Below, in pieces: positions 1 to 7,523 of a stretch of 40,536 bases of DNA (the stretch's first letter is position 1; every line of letters begins with the position of its first letter). Source of the DNA: Sphingopyxis sp. 2PD (GTDB lineage: Bacteria; Pseudomonadota; Alphaproteobacteria; Sphingomonadales; Sphingomonadaceae); assembly GCF_005503695.1 (NCBI RefSeq), contig NZ_SCMU01000028.1:1-40536 (forward strand), in the 5' to 3' direction. Below the pieces are notes generated by a model. That model made no database searches, was not told where the DNA came from, and saw only the letters and a list, made by a program, of their open reading frames with translations. The position numbers were made by a program, and so were the translations under genes.

Positions 1-6
1 GGTTAG

Positions 7-40
7 GGGTGGGCCAGCGGCGGTGCGGTGAGGCCCACCC
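7..40. repeat. Short inverted repeat at left edge
   Basis: Nine-base arms GGGTGGGCC (7-15) and GGCCCACCC (32-40) are exact reverse complements around a 16-base GC-rich centre. It lies in non-coding DNA with the next palindrome and is probably a fragment of an intergenic repeat whose remainder is outside the window. No T-tract follows, so a terminator is not supported. Confidence 0.45.
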
Positions 41-74
41 CGCTGCGACGAGAGTCTGTCCTGTTCAAACTGAG

Positions 75-176
75 CCGTAGCCCTGAGCCTGTCGAAGCCT
101 GTCCTGAGCGCCTGCAAGGCAGTCGAAGGGGGCGCTTCTCGCCGATAAGCGCCCTTCGACAGGCTCAGGGCTACGG
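75..176. repeat. Intergenic palindromic repeat, GCCCTGAGCCTGTCGAAG family
   Basis: The left arm starts CCGTAGCCCTGAGCCTGTCG and the right arm ends with its reverse complement. The same arms recur at 7993-8059, 30400-30466 and 33554-33618. This copy is longer because the centre holds a second partial unit (GCCTGTCCTGAGCGCCTGC near 97-115). No gene is visible in 1-206. Confidence 0.85.
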
Positions 177-206
177 TAATATGGTCCAGCCCGAGCAGGA
201 CAGGCT

Positions 207-1235
207 CTAGCGAACAAGTTCGCAAGTCTCGCTGCCCCTCCCGCGTGCGGGAGGGGGTAGGAAAAGCGCCAGCGTCGCTTGTGCAGCGGCGCGGACTTCG
301 GGGTGGGGGTCATGCGCCGCCATGCGGGTGAGCGGGGCGCGAGCGGCGGCGGGGCTTAGCGCGATCAGTTCGCGCATGGCGTGCCAGCGCGCGGCGAAAT
401 CGGCGCTGTGGGTTTCGGCGTCGAACAGCGGCGCGGCGTCGGCGCGGCCAAGGTGGCGGAGCAGGGTCAGCGCCATGGCGCGAAAGCTGCTGTCGCGGCG
501 GGACGCGCTGACGTGGAGGAGGCGGCCGGTGGCGGGGTCGTAGCTGCGGATCGGCAGGCGCGACGGCGGCTGGACGGCGAGTTCGAGGAGGAGCGTGTCG
601 CGACAGCCGGGGATGAGCGCGAAGCTTTGCCGCGCGGTGTCGAGGTGGAGCGTCTCGCCGCGGTGCAGCGGGCGCGGCGCGGTGGTGTGGCAGGGCGCGG
701 CGGCGCGCGCGGTGAAGGCGCCGGCTTCCTCGGCGGGGGTGACCGCGACTCGATGCTCGCAGAGCTGCGCACCGCCGCTGACGAGGATGTGAAGCGCGGC
801 GCGGCCGGGGACGAAGATCGCGGGCGCGGCGGGCGCCGCCGGGCGCGCCGCGGCGGGCCACAGGCGGAGGGTCAGGCGGATGCCGCCGCGATCGGCGAGC
901 ACGAGGCCGCCGGGCGCATCGCCTGCCCCGCCGCCCTCGCCGCCCCCGAAGGCGCGGAGCGGCGGACGCGCGAAGGGGTCAGCGCGGAGCAGCGCGAGCG
1001 CGCTGGCGACGCGGGCGGCGAGCCAGCCTGGGTCGGTGAGCCACGGGAGCAATGCGTCGATCGCGGCGTCGGCGGGGGCGTCCGCCTGCGCATCGATCGC
1101 GCTGAGCAGGCCGTCGGGGGCGGTGTCGGCGGCGGTCCATGCGGCGGCGAGTTCGCTCACCGCGTGGCGGATCGCCGTGCGGCGCGCGCGGTCGGCGCGG
1201 GGGAAATGATCGTGGCGCGAGGCGCGGGCGGGCAT
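207..1235 (-). CDS. Hypothetical protein with C-terminal HEAT-like helices
   Basis: This is a 342-residue Ala/Arg-rich soluble protein with no signal peptide or membrane segment. I do not recognise the family. The middle (about residues 130-230) looks beta-rich. Residues about 250-325 read as paired amphipathic helices of HEAT type, for example the stretch around HDPHPEVRAAAQATLAL. No catalytic motif is visible. The ATG at 1235 lacks a clear Shine-Dalgarno sequence, so a later start is possible. It lies just downstream of the 48-residue peptide gene on the same strand and may be co-transcribed with it. The last 17 or so residues (PPPARGRG...) are encoded by an intergenic-type palindrome at 231-258, so the C-terminus looks like read-through into a repeat. 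A long open frame on the other strand (381-1712) has no recognisable protein character. Confidence 0.6.
   Translation of the reverse strand: MPARASRHDHFPRADRARRTAIRHAVSELAAAWTAADTAPDGLLSAIDAQADAPADAAIDALLPWLTDPGWLAARVASALALLRADPFARPPLRAFGGGEGGGAGDAPGGLVLADRGGIRLTLRLWPAAARPAAPAAPAIFVPGRAALHILVSGGAQLCEHRVAVTPAEEAGAFTARAAAPCHTTAPRPLHRGETLHLDTARQSFALIPGCRDTLLLELAVQPPSRLPIRSYDPATGRLLHVSASRRDSSFRAMALTLLRHLGRADAAPLFDAETHSADFAARWHAMRELIALSPAAARAPLTRMAAHDPHPEVRAAAQATLALFLPPPARGRGSETCELVR
234..257. repeat. CCCCTCCCGC/GCGGGAGGGG palindrome inside a gene end
   Basis: This is a GC hairpin with arms CCCCTCCCGC and GCGGGAGGGG, typical of intergenic repeats in sphingomonads. Here it overlaps the final codons of the minus-strand hypothetical gene, where it encodes the Pro-Pro-Pro-Ala-Arg-Gly-Arg-Gly segment. 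Confidence 0.6.
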
Positions 1236-1306
1236 CTTGGCAGGAGCGAAAGGGCGATGCGCGGGAAAGGACGGGCGGCGCCCCGCTGCCCCTTCCCGCC
1301 GCTTCG

Positions 1307-1453
1307 TCAGTCGTGGTTGATCAGCGCGATGGTGACCGCGATCTCGAACACCGAAGGCCCCGACGAGGCGCTTTCGCTGACGAGCGAGCCGAACAGCCCG
1401 ACCGCGGTGTCGAGCAAGGGCAGCGCGTCGATGTCGATGGCTGGCAGACCCAT
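1307..1453 (-). CDS. 48-residue small protein of unknown function
   Basis: This short ORF encodes a peptide beginning MGLPAIDIDALPLLDTAVGL and ending in ALINHD. It is acidic, with no Lys, Arg or Cys, and has two hydrophobic stretches (residues about 10-24 and 35-46) separated by a Ser-rich hinge. A good Shine-Dalgarno (AGGAG) sits 7 bases upstream of the ATG. The stop is followed by 71 bases and then the larger hypothetical gene on the same strand, so the two may form an operon. I do not recognise it. It could be a small membrane-associated peptide or a secreted precursor. A non-coding reading cannot be excluded, but the RBS, the absence of rare codons and the amphipathic pattern support a gene. 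Confidence 0.55.
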   Translation of the reverse strand: MGLPAIDIDALPLLDTAVGLFGSLVSESASSGPSVFEIAVTIALINHD

Positions 1454-1617
1454 ATGTTTCTCCTGTGGTGACCGGCGGCGCGACCTGCCGCCTTGGTGCA
1501 GGGTTAGGAAGCGGCGTCCCGTGCGCCAGTTAACTTGTCGTAATGTCGCTGGTCGAAGGCGGCTTGCCCGCGCGAGACGGCGGCATAGGATGGCGGAAAC
1601 GAACCGGGAGATTTGCC

Positions 1618-2568
1618 ATGCGCCGCACGATTGCCACCGCCCTTGCCGCCCTGCTGCTGGCGGGGCCCGTCGCCGCCGAAACCTTGCTGATCGGCAACAA
1701 GGGCGAAGATAGTCTGAGCCTGGTGGCGCTGGCGTCGGGCGCGGAGCTGGCGCGGCTGCCGACGGGCAAGATGCCGCACGAGATCGCGGTGTCGCCCGAC
1801 GGCAGCCAAGCGGCGGTGGTCGCCTATGGCGGGACGACGATCGACGTGTTCGATGTTGCGGCGCGGACGAAGGTGAAGACGATCGACCTCAGCCCCAACC
1901 AGCGGCCGCACGGGCTGCTCTGGCTGGCCGACGGGCGGCTGGTGGCGACGGCGGAGGGCAGCGAGTCGGTCGCGGTGGTGGCGCCCGACGGGACGGTGAC
2001 CTCGATTTCGACGGGGCAGAAGGGGACGCACATGGTCGTCGTCGCGCCCGACAATCGCACCGCCTATACCGCCAATATCGGGTCGGGGACGGTGAGCGTG
2101 CTTGACCTGAATGCGGGGACCAAGCTGCGCGACCTGGTGATCGGCGGCAAGCCCGAGGGGCTGGCGCTGGCGAAGGGCGGGCGCGAGCTGTGGGTCGGCG
2201 ATCTCGATGCGCCGCGGGTGACGGTGTGGGACACCGCGCGCGGTGAGAAGCTGGCCGAGCTGCCGGTCGATCCGGTCGCGATCCGGGTGCTGGCGAGCCC
2301 CGACGGCAGGCTGATCGCGACGAGCAATATCGGTAAGGGGACGATCAGCCTGTTCGACGCCGAAACGCGCGCGCCCGTGCGGACGATCCAGGTGTCGGCG
2401 GGCGACGCGGCGCGGCAGGTGACCTTGCTGTTCAGCGCCGATTCGAAGCGGCTCTATGCCGCCGAGACGGGGGTCGACAAGGTCGCCGAGATCGATGTGG
2501 CGAGCGGCAAGGTGCTGCGCCGGATCGCGGCGGGGAAGCAGGGCGACGGGCTGGCGATCGCGCCCTGA
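1618..2568 (+). CDS. Exported YncE/YVTN-family beta-propeller protein
   Basis: This 316-residue protein has a clear Sec signal peptide (MRRT, a hydrophobic Ala/Leu run, cleavage near AAA-ET at about residue 20). It is followed by repeated blade motifs with the sequence signature of YVTN/YncE seven-bladed propellers, such as PHEIAVSPDG, HMVVVAPDNRTAYTAN and RVLASPDGRLIATSN. Such proteins are periplasmic. Many sit beside metal or redox proteins, but the substrate of this one is not evident. The start at 1618 is chosen over an upstream in-frame start at 1543 because a GGGAG site lies 7 bases before it and the signal peptide begins exactly there. It diverges from the 48-residue peptide gene, and the 164 bases between them must hold both promoters. 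Confidence 0.87.
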   Translation: MRRTIATALAALLLAGPVAAETLLIGNKGEDSLSLVALASGAELARLPTGKMPHEIAVSPDGSQAAVVAYGGTTIDVFDVAARTKVKTIDLSPNQRPHGLLWLADGRLVATAEGSESVAVVAPDGTVTSISTGQKGTHMVVVAPDNRTAYTANIGSGTVSVLDLNAGTKLRDLVIGGKPEGLALAKGGRELWVGDLDAPRVTVWDTARGEKLAELPVDPVAIRVLASPDGRLIATSNIGKGTISLFDAETRAPVRTIQVSAGDAARQVTLLFSADSKRLYAAETGVDKVAEIDVASGKVLRRIAAGKQGDGLAIAP

Positions 2569-2622
2569 GGGCAGGTTTGACTAACGTCTGCTTTGGGGTG
2601 GGAAGCGGACGTTCCAATAAAC

Positions 2623-2712
2623 CGTCGCCCCCGCGCAGGCGGGGGCCGCTAGCCGCCTATTCCTGCGCGGCTGTATAAACCGACAGCGGCCCCCGCCTGC
2701 GCGGGGGCGACG
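2623..2712. repeat. 90-bp palindromic repeat, CGTCGCCCCCGCG family
   Basis: The ends are CGTCGCCCCCGCGCAGGCGG and its reverse complement, with a shared interior containing CTAGCCGCCTATTCCTGC. It matches the copy at 35208-35297 at all but about four positions by eye. Related copies are at 18001-18090 and 18724-18801, with half a copy at 33489-33510. It separates the convergent beta-propeller and siroheme synthase genes and could act as a transcription barrier. Confidence 0.88.
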
Positions 2713-2726
2713 TCCTACTTCGGTCG

Positions 2727-3515
2727 TCAGCTGCCATTCGAAATCACCGGCATTTCCACCCACAGCGAGAGCCCCGCGGGCGGGTCGGCGGGCGGCGCAT
2801 CTGCCGCATGTCGCACTGCGTCGGCGCGGGCGCGGGTGAGGATCGCGGGGGGGACCGTCGCGGGGTGGAAGATATGGTCGGCCTCGCCGAGCAGGCGCGC
2901 GGCGCGGAGGGTGAGGTCGTCGGGGTCGGGGCTGGTCAGGTGGATCGTTTCGAGGCGCGACGGCTGCGGCGCGGCGTCGCTCGCCAGCCAGGCCGCAACC
3001 TTGTCCGCCGCTCGGTCATCGAGCGGGTCGAGCGCGCCGCCGCTGGCAAGTGCGGCGTCGATGGCGCGGCGGCGGTCGGCGGCGGCGGGCCAGCGCGCCT
3101 TCATCGCGTCGCGCGCGGCGTACAGCGCGGTCGCGAGGGCGCCGACACGCACGGGGAGCAGGGATTCGATGCGTTGGCGGACGGCTTTCGCAAGCCCCGC
3201 CGAGGCGCCGCCGGTGCCGATCGCGATGGTGACCGGCGCGCGGTCGACGATCGCGGGGGTGGTGAAATCGCAGAGGTCCGGGCGGTCGACGACGTTGACG
3301 AGCAGGCTGTGGGCGCGGAGCTCGTCGGCGGCGGCGCGGGCGGCCGTTTCATCGTCCAGCGCGACGAAGGCAATGGTGGCGCCCTGCTGCCACGCGGGGA
3401 CGACGCGCCCCCCGGCGCGTTCGATCAGGCGGGCCTTGGCGGCGGCGGCCTCCCCCTCGCCCACCAGCACGACGGTGCGGCCGGTGAGGTTCAGGAAGAT
3501 CGGGAGCTGGTGCAT
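2727..3515 (-). CDS. cysG: Precorrin-2 dehydrogenase / sirohydrochlorin ferrochelatase, with methyltransferase remnant
   Basis: This 262-residue protein matches the N-terminal half of CysG (Met8p type). It oxidises precorrin-2 with NAD+ and inserts iron to give siroheme for sulfite or nitrite reductase. The family opening LPIFLNLTGRTVVLVGEGEA carries the NAD-binding GxGxxA loop (residues 19-25). VNVVDRPDLCDFTTPAIVDR holds the Asp (about 91) expected to be catalytic, and IGTGGASAGLAKAVRQRIES is the CysG signature. Residues 188-262 resemble only the start of the uroporphyrinogen-III methyltransferase domain (IHLTSPDPDDLTLRAARLLG) and then stop, so that activity must come from elsewhere. The ATG at 3515 is chosen because the homology starts there, with AAGGGCA upstream. 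An in-frame upstream start at 3557 lies in a repeat and is rejected. Confidence 0.88.
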   Translation of the reverse strand: MHQLPIFLNLTGRTVVLVGEGEAAAAKARLIERAGGRVVPAWQQGATIAFVALDDETAARAAADELRAHSLLVNVVDRPDLCDFTTPAIVDRAPVTIAIGTGGASAGLAKAVRQRIESLLPVRVGALATALYAARDAMKARWPAAADRRRAIDAALASGGALDPLDDRAADKVAAWLASDAAPQPSRLETIHLTSPDPDDLTLRAARLLGEADHIFHPATVPPAILTRARADAVRHAADAPPADPPAGLSLWVEMPVISNGS

Positions 3516-3532
3516 GAATTTGCCCTTTTTCT

Positions 3533-3614
3533 CGTCATGCCGGATTTGATCCGGCATCCGTGACCTGTGTCGCGCCGTTGGGCCATGGACCCCGGATCAA
3601 GTCCGGGGTGACGA
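3533..3614. repeat. Intergenic repeat with GGATTTGATCCGG / CCCCGGATCAAGTCCGGGG hairpins
   Basis: Two hairpins, one around 3540-3554 and a strong one (CCCCGGA-TCAAG-TCCGGGG, about 3589-3607), are flanked by GTCATGC and GGGTGACG. This resembles a common alphaproteobacterial intergenic repeat. It lies between lysA and the siroheme gene, both on the minus strand. It may terminate the lysA transcript, but no T-run follows on that strand. Confidence 0.7.
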
Positions 3615-3656
3615 GAAAAAGATAGCGTCGCTGCGTATTCACGCAACCGGGCTGTA

Positions 3657-4916
3657 TCAGTCAATCCAGTCCGGCACGCGCTCGGCGGCCATAATCGTGC
3701 TGGCGGCGATGCGGTCGGCGACGACGACGTAGCGGTCGCCGTCGACGAGGACCTCGGGAACCAGACTGCGGCTGTTGTAGGTCGACGCCATCGTCGCGCC
3801 ATAGGCGCCCGCAGTCCGGAACACCGCGAGGTCGCCGGGTTCGACCGCGTCGGTCACGCGGTCGCGCGCGAAGGTGTCGCCGGTTTCGCACACGGGGCCG
3901 ACGATCGATGCGGTCATCTTTTCGCCGGTCGGCTTCACCGCAACGAAGTCGTGATAGGCATCATAGAGCGCCGGGCGCGCGAGGTCGTTCATCGCGGCGT
4001 CGACGATGACGAAGGGGTTGGTCGCGCCGGGCTTGACCCAGAGAACCTCGGTCAGCAGCACCCCGGTGTTGCCCGCGATGACGCGGCCGGGTTCGAACAT
4101 CAAGGTGACGTCCCAATCCTTCGTTACTCGCGCGACCATCGCGCCATAATCGGCCATGCTGGGCGGATTATCCTCGGGCTTGTACGACACGCCGAGCCCG
4201 CCGCCGAGATCGACATGGGTGATGCTGTGTCCCGCGGCGCGCAGGTCGGCGACGAGGCGGCCCACCCGTTCGAACGCGGCTTCGAGCGGGGCGAGGCTGG
4301 TCAGCTGGCTGCCGATATGGACCGCGATGCCGCGCATCTGGAGCCCGGGCAGCGCCGCAAGGCGGTCGAACATGGCAGGCGCGACGTCGATGCCGACGCC
4401 GAACTTGTTGTCGGCCTTGCCGGTCGAAATCTTGGCGTGGGTGCCCGCATCGACGTCGGGATTGACGCGGAGCACGGCGCGCGCGGTCATTTCCTTCGCC
4501 AGCGCGATTTCGGCGAGCGCGACGCCTTCGGCCTCATGTTCGATATTGAACTGGCCGATGCCGCGATCGAGGCCCAACGCGAGCTCGGCGCGCGTCTTGC
4601 CCACGCCTGAAAAGACGATGTCGTCGGGTGCCATGCCCGCGGCAATCGCGCGTTCGAGTTCGCCGCCCGACACGACGTCGGCGCCGTAGCCTTGCCGCGC
4701 CAGCACGCGCAGTACGCCAAGGTTGGGGTTGCTCTTGATCGCAAAGGCGAGGTGCTTCTTTGGCACGGCCTTCAGCGCAGCGCGAAATTCCTGCGCATGG
4801 GCTTCGAGCATCGCGCGCGAATAGACATAGACGGGGGTGCCGATTTCTTCGGCAAGGCGCGGCAGCGGAATGTCTTCGGCGTGGAGGACGCCGTCACGAA
4901 GGGCAAATTGATCCAT
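3657..4916 (-). CDS. lysA: Diaminopimelate decarboxylase
   Basis: LysA converts meso-diaminopimelate to L-lysine, the last step of lysine synthesis, in the cytoplasm with PLP. The 419-residue length is usual. PLP-binding Lys61 is in the motif FAIKSNPN, the glycine loop HVDLGGGLG binds the cofactor phosphate, and GPVCETGD supplies the active-site Cys343 from the second domain. A terminal YNSR..PEVLVDG segment is also typical. Two adjacent ATG codons (4919 and 4916) follow an AGGATAAAA leader. I take the second because family members begin MDxF, but the first is equally possible. It follows argH and the small lipoprotein gene on the same strand, separated from them by a palindromic repeat. Confidence 0.96.
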   Translation of the reverse strand: MDQFALRDGVLHAEDIPLPRLAEEIGTPVYVYSRAMLEAHAQEFRAALKAVPKKHLAFAIKSNPNLGVLRVLARQGYGADVVSGGELERAIAAGMAPDDIVFSGVGKTRAELALGLDRGIGQFNIEHEAEGVALAEIALAKEMTARAVLRVNPDVDAGTHAKISTGKADNKFGVGIDVAPAMFDRLAALPGLQMRGIAVHIGSQLTSLAPLEAAFERVGRLVADLRAAGHSITHVDLGGGLGVSYKPEDNPPSMADYGAMVARVTKDWDVTLMFEPGRVIAGNTGVLLTEVLWVKPGATNPFVIVDAAMNDLARPALYDAYHDFVAVKPTGEKMTASIVGPVCETGDTFARDRVTDAVEPGDLAVFRTAGAYGATMASTYNSRSLVPEVLVDGDRYVVVADRIAASTIMAAERVPDWID

Positions 4917-4939
4917 CATTTTTATCCTGGTCATCATTT

Positions 4940-5029
4940 CCCGTTCGCCCTGAGCTTGTCGAAGGGCCGTTCTTTCTTTCCACGTTGCAGGAAGAAGGAC
5001 GGTGCTTCGACAAGCTCAGCACGAACGGG
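4940..5029. repeat. Intergenic palindromic repeat, CCTGAGCTTGTCGAAG family
   Basis: The arms CCCGTTCG...CCTGAGCTTGTCGAAG and CTTCGACAAGCTCAGCACGAACGGG pair imperfectly around a 35-base centre. It is related to, but distinct from, the GCCTGTCGAAG family (GCTTG instead of GCCTG). It lies between the lipoprotein gene and lysA, so transcription of lysA from the argH promoter would have to pass through it. Confidence 0.8.
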
Positions 5030-5067
5030 ATCAGAGGCAAATTCTAAAGCTCGACCGCCGCCGCCAT

Positions 5068-5319
5068 TCAGCCCGGAGGCGGCAAGTCGAAATCGTCGGG
5101 TTCGCGTTGTTCGGACCGTTTGAGAAGTTCGTCGCTGCGCGCGGGGCGGGCCTGCGCGTCAGGCGTCGTGAGCTCCTCCGTGGTCGGGGCGCGCGTGGCG
5201 CCGACGGGGACGACCGGGGCGGGTTGGCCCGCGACCGGCTTCAAATCTTCCTTGCTGCCGCAGGCGCCGAGCAGCGCCGATGCAGCCAATGCCATGATGA
5301 TGAGGCGCTTCGTCGCCAT
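5068..5319 (-). CDS. Small lipoprotein between argH and lysA (LptM-like position)
   Basis: This 83-residue protein starts MATKRL and has a short hydrophobic stretch ending in the lipobox LLGAC (Cys20), so it should be processed by signal peptidase II and lipidated. The rest is Pro/Ala-rich and acidic, ending DDFDLPPPG. Small lipoproteins at this position between argH and lysA are common in proteobacteria, and some are annotated LptM/YifL-like (LPS translocon assembly). The classic KGPLY motif after the Cys is not clear here (GSKEDLKPV), so I do not assign the symbol. Its ATG shares one base with the argH stop (TGATG), which indicates translational coupling. Confidence 0.85.
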   Translation of the reverse strand: MATKRLIIMALAASALLGACGSKEDLKPVAGQPAPVVPVGATRAPTTEELTTPDAQARPARSDELLKRSEQREPDDFDLPPPG

Positions 5320-6722
5320 CAATTTTTTCCTTCCAGCGCGGCGCGCGCCGCCGCGATCGCCTGCCTTACCCGTTCGGGGGCTGTCCCGCCATAGCTGGTG
5401 CGGCTGGCGACCGACGCCTCGACGGTCAATGCCGCGAGCACGTCGGACGTGACCGCGGCGTGGATCGCGGCGGCATCGGCGGCGGGGAGTGCCGACAGCT
5501 CGACGCCCAGTTCCTCGGCGCGCTTGACGCAGGCGCCGACGACATGATGCGCCTCGCGAAACGGCAGTCCATTCTCGCGCACCAGCCAGTCGGCGAGATC
5601 GGTCGCGGTCGAATAGCCCGAGGCGGCGAGCGCGCGCATGCGGTCGGTGCGGAAGGTCAGGGTTTCGACCATGCCGGTCATCGCGGCGAGCGACAGCGCA
5701 AGCGCGTCGAAGGCGCCGAAGACGGTTTCCTTGTCGTCCTGCAGATCCTTCGAATAGGTGAGCGGCAGGCCTTTGACGATCACCGCGAGCCGCTGGAAGG
5801 CGCCGAGCAGCAGCCCCGCGCGCCCGCGCACCAGTTCGGCGGCGTCGGGATTGCGCTTTTGCGGCATGATCGAGCTGCCGGTCGACCAGGCGTCGGGCAG
5901 GCTGATGAAACCGAACGGCTGGCTGGCCCAGATGACGATTTCTTCGGCGAGGCGCGACAGGTGGATCGCGGCGATCGACGCGGCGGCACAAAATTCGAGC
6001 GCGAAGTCGCGATCGGACACCGCGTCGATGCTGTTCGCCATCGGGCGGTCGAAATCGAGCGTGGCGGCGGTGGCATCGCGATCGACCGGGAAGCCGGTGC
6101 CCGCGAGCGCCGCGGCGCCGAGCGGCGATTCGTTGAGGCGGCGGCGCGCATCGGCAAAGCGGCTGCGGTCGCGGCCGAGCATCTCGACATAGGCGAGCAG
6201 ATGGTGGCCGAGCGTCACCGGCTGAGCGACTTGCAGATGCGTGAAGCCGGGCATGATGCTGTCGGCATGTTCGTCGGCGCGCGCGAGCAGCGCCGCCTGC
6301 ATCGCGGCGAGCCCCGCGTCGATGCGCTCGCACGCGGTGCGCGTCCACAGACGGAAGTCGGTCGCGACCTGGTCGTTGCGCGAGCGCGCGGTGTGGAGGC
6401 GCCCGGCGGCGTCGCCGACCAACTCCTTCAGCCGCGATTCGACGGTCATGTGAATGTCTTCGAGCGCGAGGTCGACGGGGACCCCGTTCGCGGCAAATTC
6501 ACCGGCGATCTGCGCGAGGCCGCGATCGATCTGGACCGCATCGTCGGCGCCGATGATCCCGGCGGCGCCAAGCATCGCGGCGTGGGCACGGCTGGCGGCG
6601 ATATCCTCTTCCCACAGGCGCTTGTCGATCGGGATCGAGGCATTAATTTCTTGCATGATCGCGGCGGGACCGCCACCGAAGCGGCCACCCCACATGCTGC
6701 TCTTGTCCGGAGTATCCGTCAT
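5319..6722 (-). CDS. argH: Argininosuccinate lyase
   Basis: ArgH splits argininosuccinate into arginine and fumarate, the last step of arginine synthesis. The 467-residue length is typical. Visible motifs are MWGGRF at residues 10-15, [10 protein letters not shown] (110-119), [11 protein letters not shown] (158-168, with the catalytic Thr-His pair), and the superfamily signature [11 protein letters not shown] (282-292) with the catalytic Ser at about 283. The start MTDTPDKSS is chosen because the family N-terminus follows directly. An in-frame extension upstream has no homology and runs through the opposite gene. Its 5' end overlaps or abuts the divergent TlpA-like gene. The stop overlaps the lipoprotein start by one base. 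Confidence 0.97.
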   Translation of the reverse strand: MTDTPDKSSMWGGRFGGGPAAIMQEINASIPIDKRLWEEDIAASRAHAAMLGAAGIIGADDAVQIDRGLAQIAGEFAANGVPVDLALEDIHMTVESRLKELVGDAAGRLHTARSRNDQVATDFRLWTRTACERIDAGLAAMQAALLARADEHADSIMPGFTHLQVAQPVTLGHHLLAYVEMLGRDRSRFADARRRLNESPLGAAALAGTGFPVDRDATAATLDFDRPMANSIDAVSDRDFALEFCAAASIAAIHLSRLAEEIVIWASQPFGFISLPDAWSTGSSIMPQKRNPDAAELVRGRAGLLLGAFQRLAVIVKGLPLTYSKDLQDDKETVFGAFDALALSLAAMTGMVETLTFRTDRMRALAASGYSTATDLADWLVRENGLPFREAHHVVGACVKRAEELGVELSALPAADAAAIHAAVTSDVLAALTVEASVASRTSYGGTAPERVRQAIAAARAALEGKN

Positions 6723-7314
6723 TCGCCGCGTCCCAAACCCATATCTAGCGATCCTTGGCCTGCTGCTGGCCGGATCAATCGCGGGCTGCGATAGGGAAAA
6801 GGCGGGCGGCGGGCAACCCGCAGACGGCCAAGCAAATATTTCGGCGGGCCAAGCGAAGGGCGTCGGCCAGTTCGAATATATGATCGACCGCAGCCACAAG
6901 GGCGAAGCGGCGCCGACGGTGGCGTTTACCGGTCCCGACGATGCGGCGGTGACGCTGGCGGCGTTCAAGGGCAAGCCGCTGCTGGTCAATTTGTGGGCGA
7001 CCTGGTGCGCGCCGTGCGTCGCGGAAATGCCGACGCTCGATGCGCTGGCGGCAGAGAGCGGCGAGGCGATGGCGGTGATCGCGGTGGCGCAGGATCTGCA
7101 AGGCGCCGAGGTCGTCGATCCGTGGTTCCAGAAGGCGGGGCTGAAGGCATTGCAGCCGTATCTCGATCCCGAGAACGGGTTGCTCGATGCCGCCAACAGT
7201 GCATTGCCGACGAGCATATTTTACGATGCCGAGGGGCGGGAGTTGTGGCGCGTGGTCGGGGCGATCGATTGGCAGGGGGATGAGGCGAAGGCGTTGCTGG
7301 CGGAAGCGACTTAG
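6694..7314 (+). CDS. TlpA-like thioredoxin-fold lipoprotein
   Basis: This is a 206-residue thiol-disulfide protein anchored to a membrane as a lipoprotein. It has a basic start, a hydrophobic core (about residues 17-31), the lipobox SIAGC (Cys32), a Gly/Gln-rich linker and a thioredoxin domain with WATWCAPC (Cys105/Cys108) and the cis-Pro motif ALPTSIFYD. The likely job is reduction of periplasmic thiols, for example in cytochrome c maturation or as a general reductase; the partner is unknown. The only ATG that fits is at 6694, without a visible RBS and 29 bases inside the divergent argH. A GGAG at 6709-6712 would instead suit a non-standard ATT start at 6721 (IRRVPNPY). The true start is open. 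Confidence 0.88.
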   Translation: MLLLSGVSVIRRVPNPYLAILGLLLAGSIAGCDREKAGGGQPADGQANISAGQAKGVGQFEYMIDRSHKGEAAPTVAFTGPDDAAVTLAAFKGKPLLVNLWATWCAPCVAEMPTLDALAAESGEAMAVIAVAQDLQGAEVVDPWFQKAGLKALQPYLDPENGLLDAANSALPTSIFYDAEGRELWRVVGAIDWQGDEAKALLAEAT

Positions 7315-7448
7315 TCCTCCCTGTCGCGAAGCGATGGGGAGGGGGACCGTCGCCGTAGGCGATGGTGGAGGGGCAGCACCGGCAGCGCCATGGCCCCTCC
7401 GTCAGCGCTTCGCGCTGCCACCTCCCCATGGCTTCGCCACAGGGAGGA
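7315..7448. repeat. Long inverted repeat TCCTCCCTGT...ACAGGGAGGA
   Basis: Outer arms 7315-7340 and 7423-7448 are near-perfect reverse complements (TCCTCCCTGT.GCGAAGC against GCTTCGC.ACAGGGAGGA). Further inverted segments lie in the centre (CCCTCC, GGAGGGGC). It starts directly after the TlpA-like stop codon. It is related in style to the 20661-20844 element. No gene is visible in 7315-7523. Confidence 0.8.
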
Positions 7449-7454
7449 TTTGCG

Positions 7455-7491
7455 AGAGGAAAAGGGCGGACGCCCCATGACGCCCGCCCTT
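7455..7491 (-). terminator. Rho-independent terminator for the 112-residue exported protein gene
   Basis: On the minus strand the hairpin AAGGGCGGGCG / CGTCCGCCCTT (11-bp stem, one mismatch, 8-base loop, 7462-7491) is followed by TTTTCCTCTC. It lies 33 bases after the stop of the exported protein gene at 7524, in the right orientation for it. Confidence 0.6.
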
Positions 7492-7523
7492 CCCTTGCGA
7501 CCCGGAAGCTGCTCCGGGGAAAC

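Noticed and set aside
381..1712. 443-codon open frame on the plus strand opposite the HEAT-like gene
   Set aside because: It is Gly/Arg/Ala-rich with no domain character, has no RBS and runs through the beta-propeller signal peptide in another frame. Long antisense frames are expected at this GC content.
3533..3614. Riboswitch upstream of the siroheme synthase
   Set aside because: The hairpins match a dispersed repeat and not a conserved riboswitch core that I can recognise.
5322..6348. Minus-strand frame joined to the small lipoprotein upstream
   Set aside because: It is an out-of-frame reading of argH, Arg-rich and without motifs. The lipoprotein has its own ATG coupled to the argH stop.
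6723..7217. 165-residue N-terminal extension of ArgH
   Set aside because: It is antisense to the TlpA-like gene with no ArgH homology, and the family N-terminus begins at 6722.
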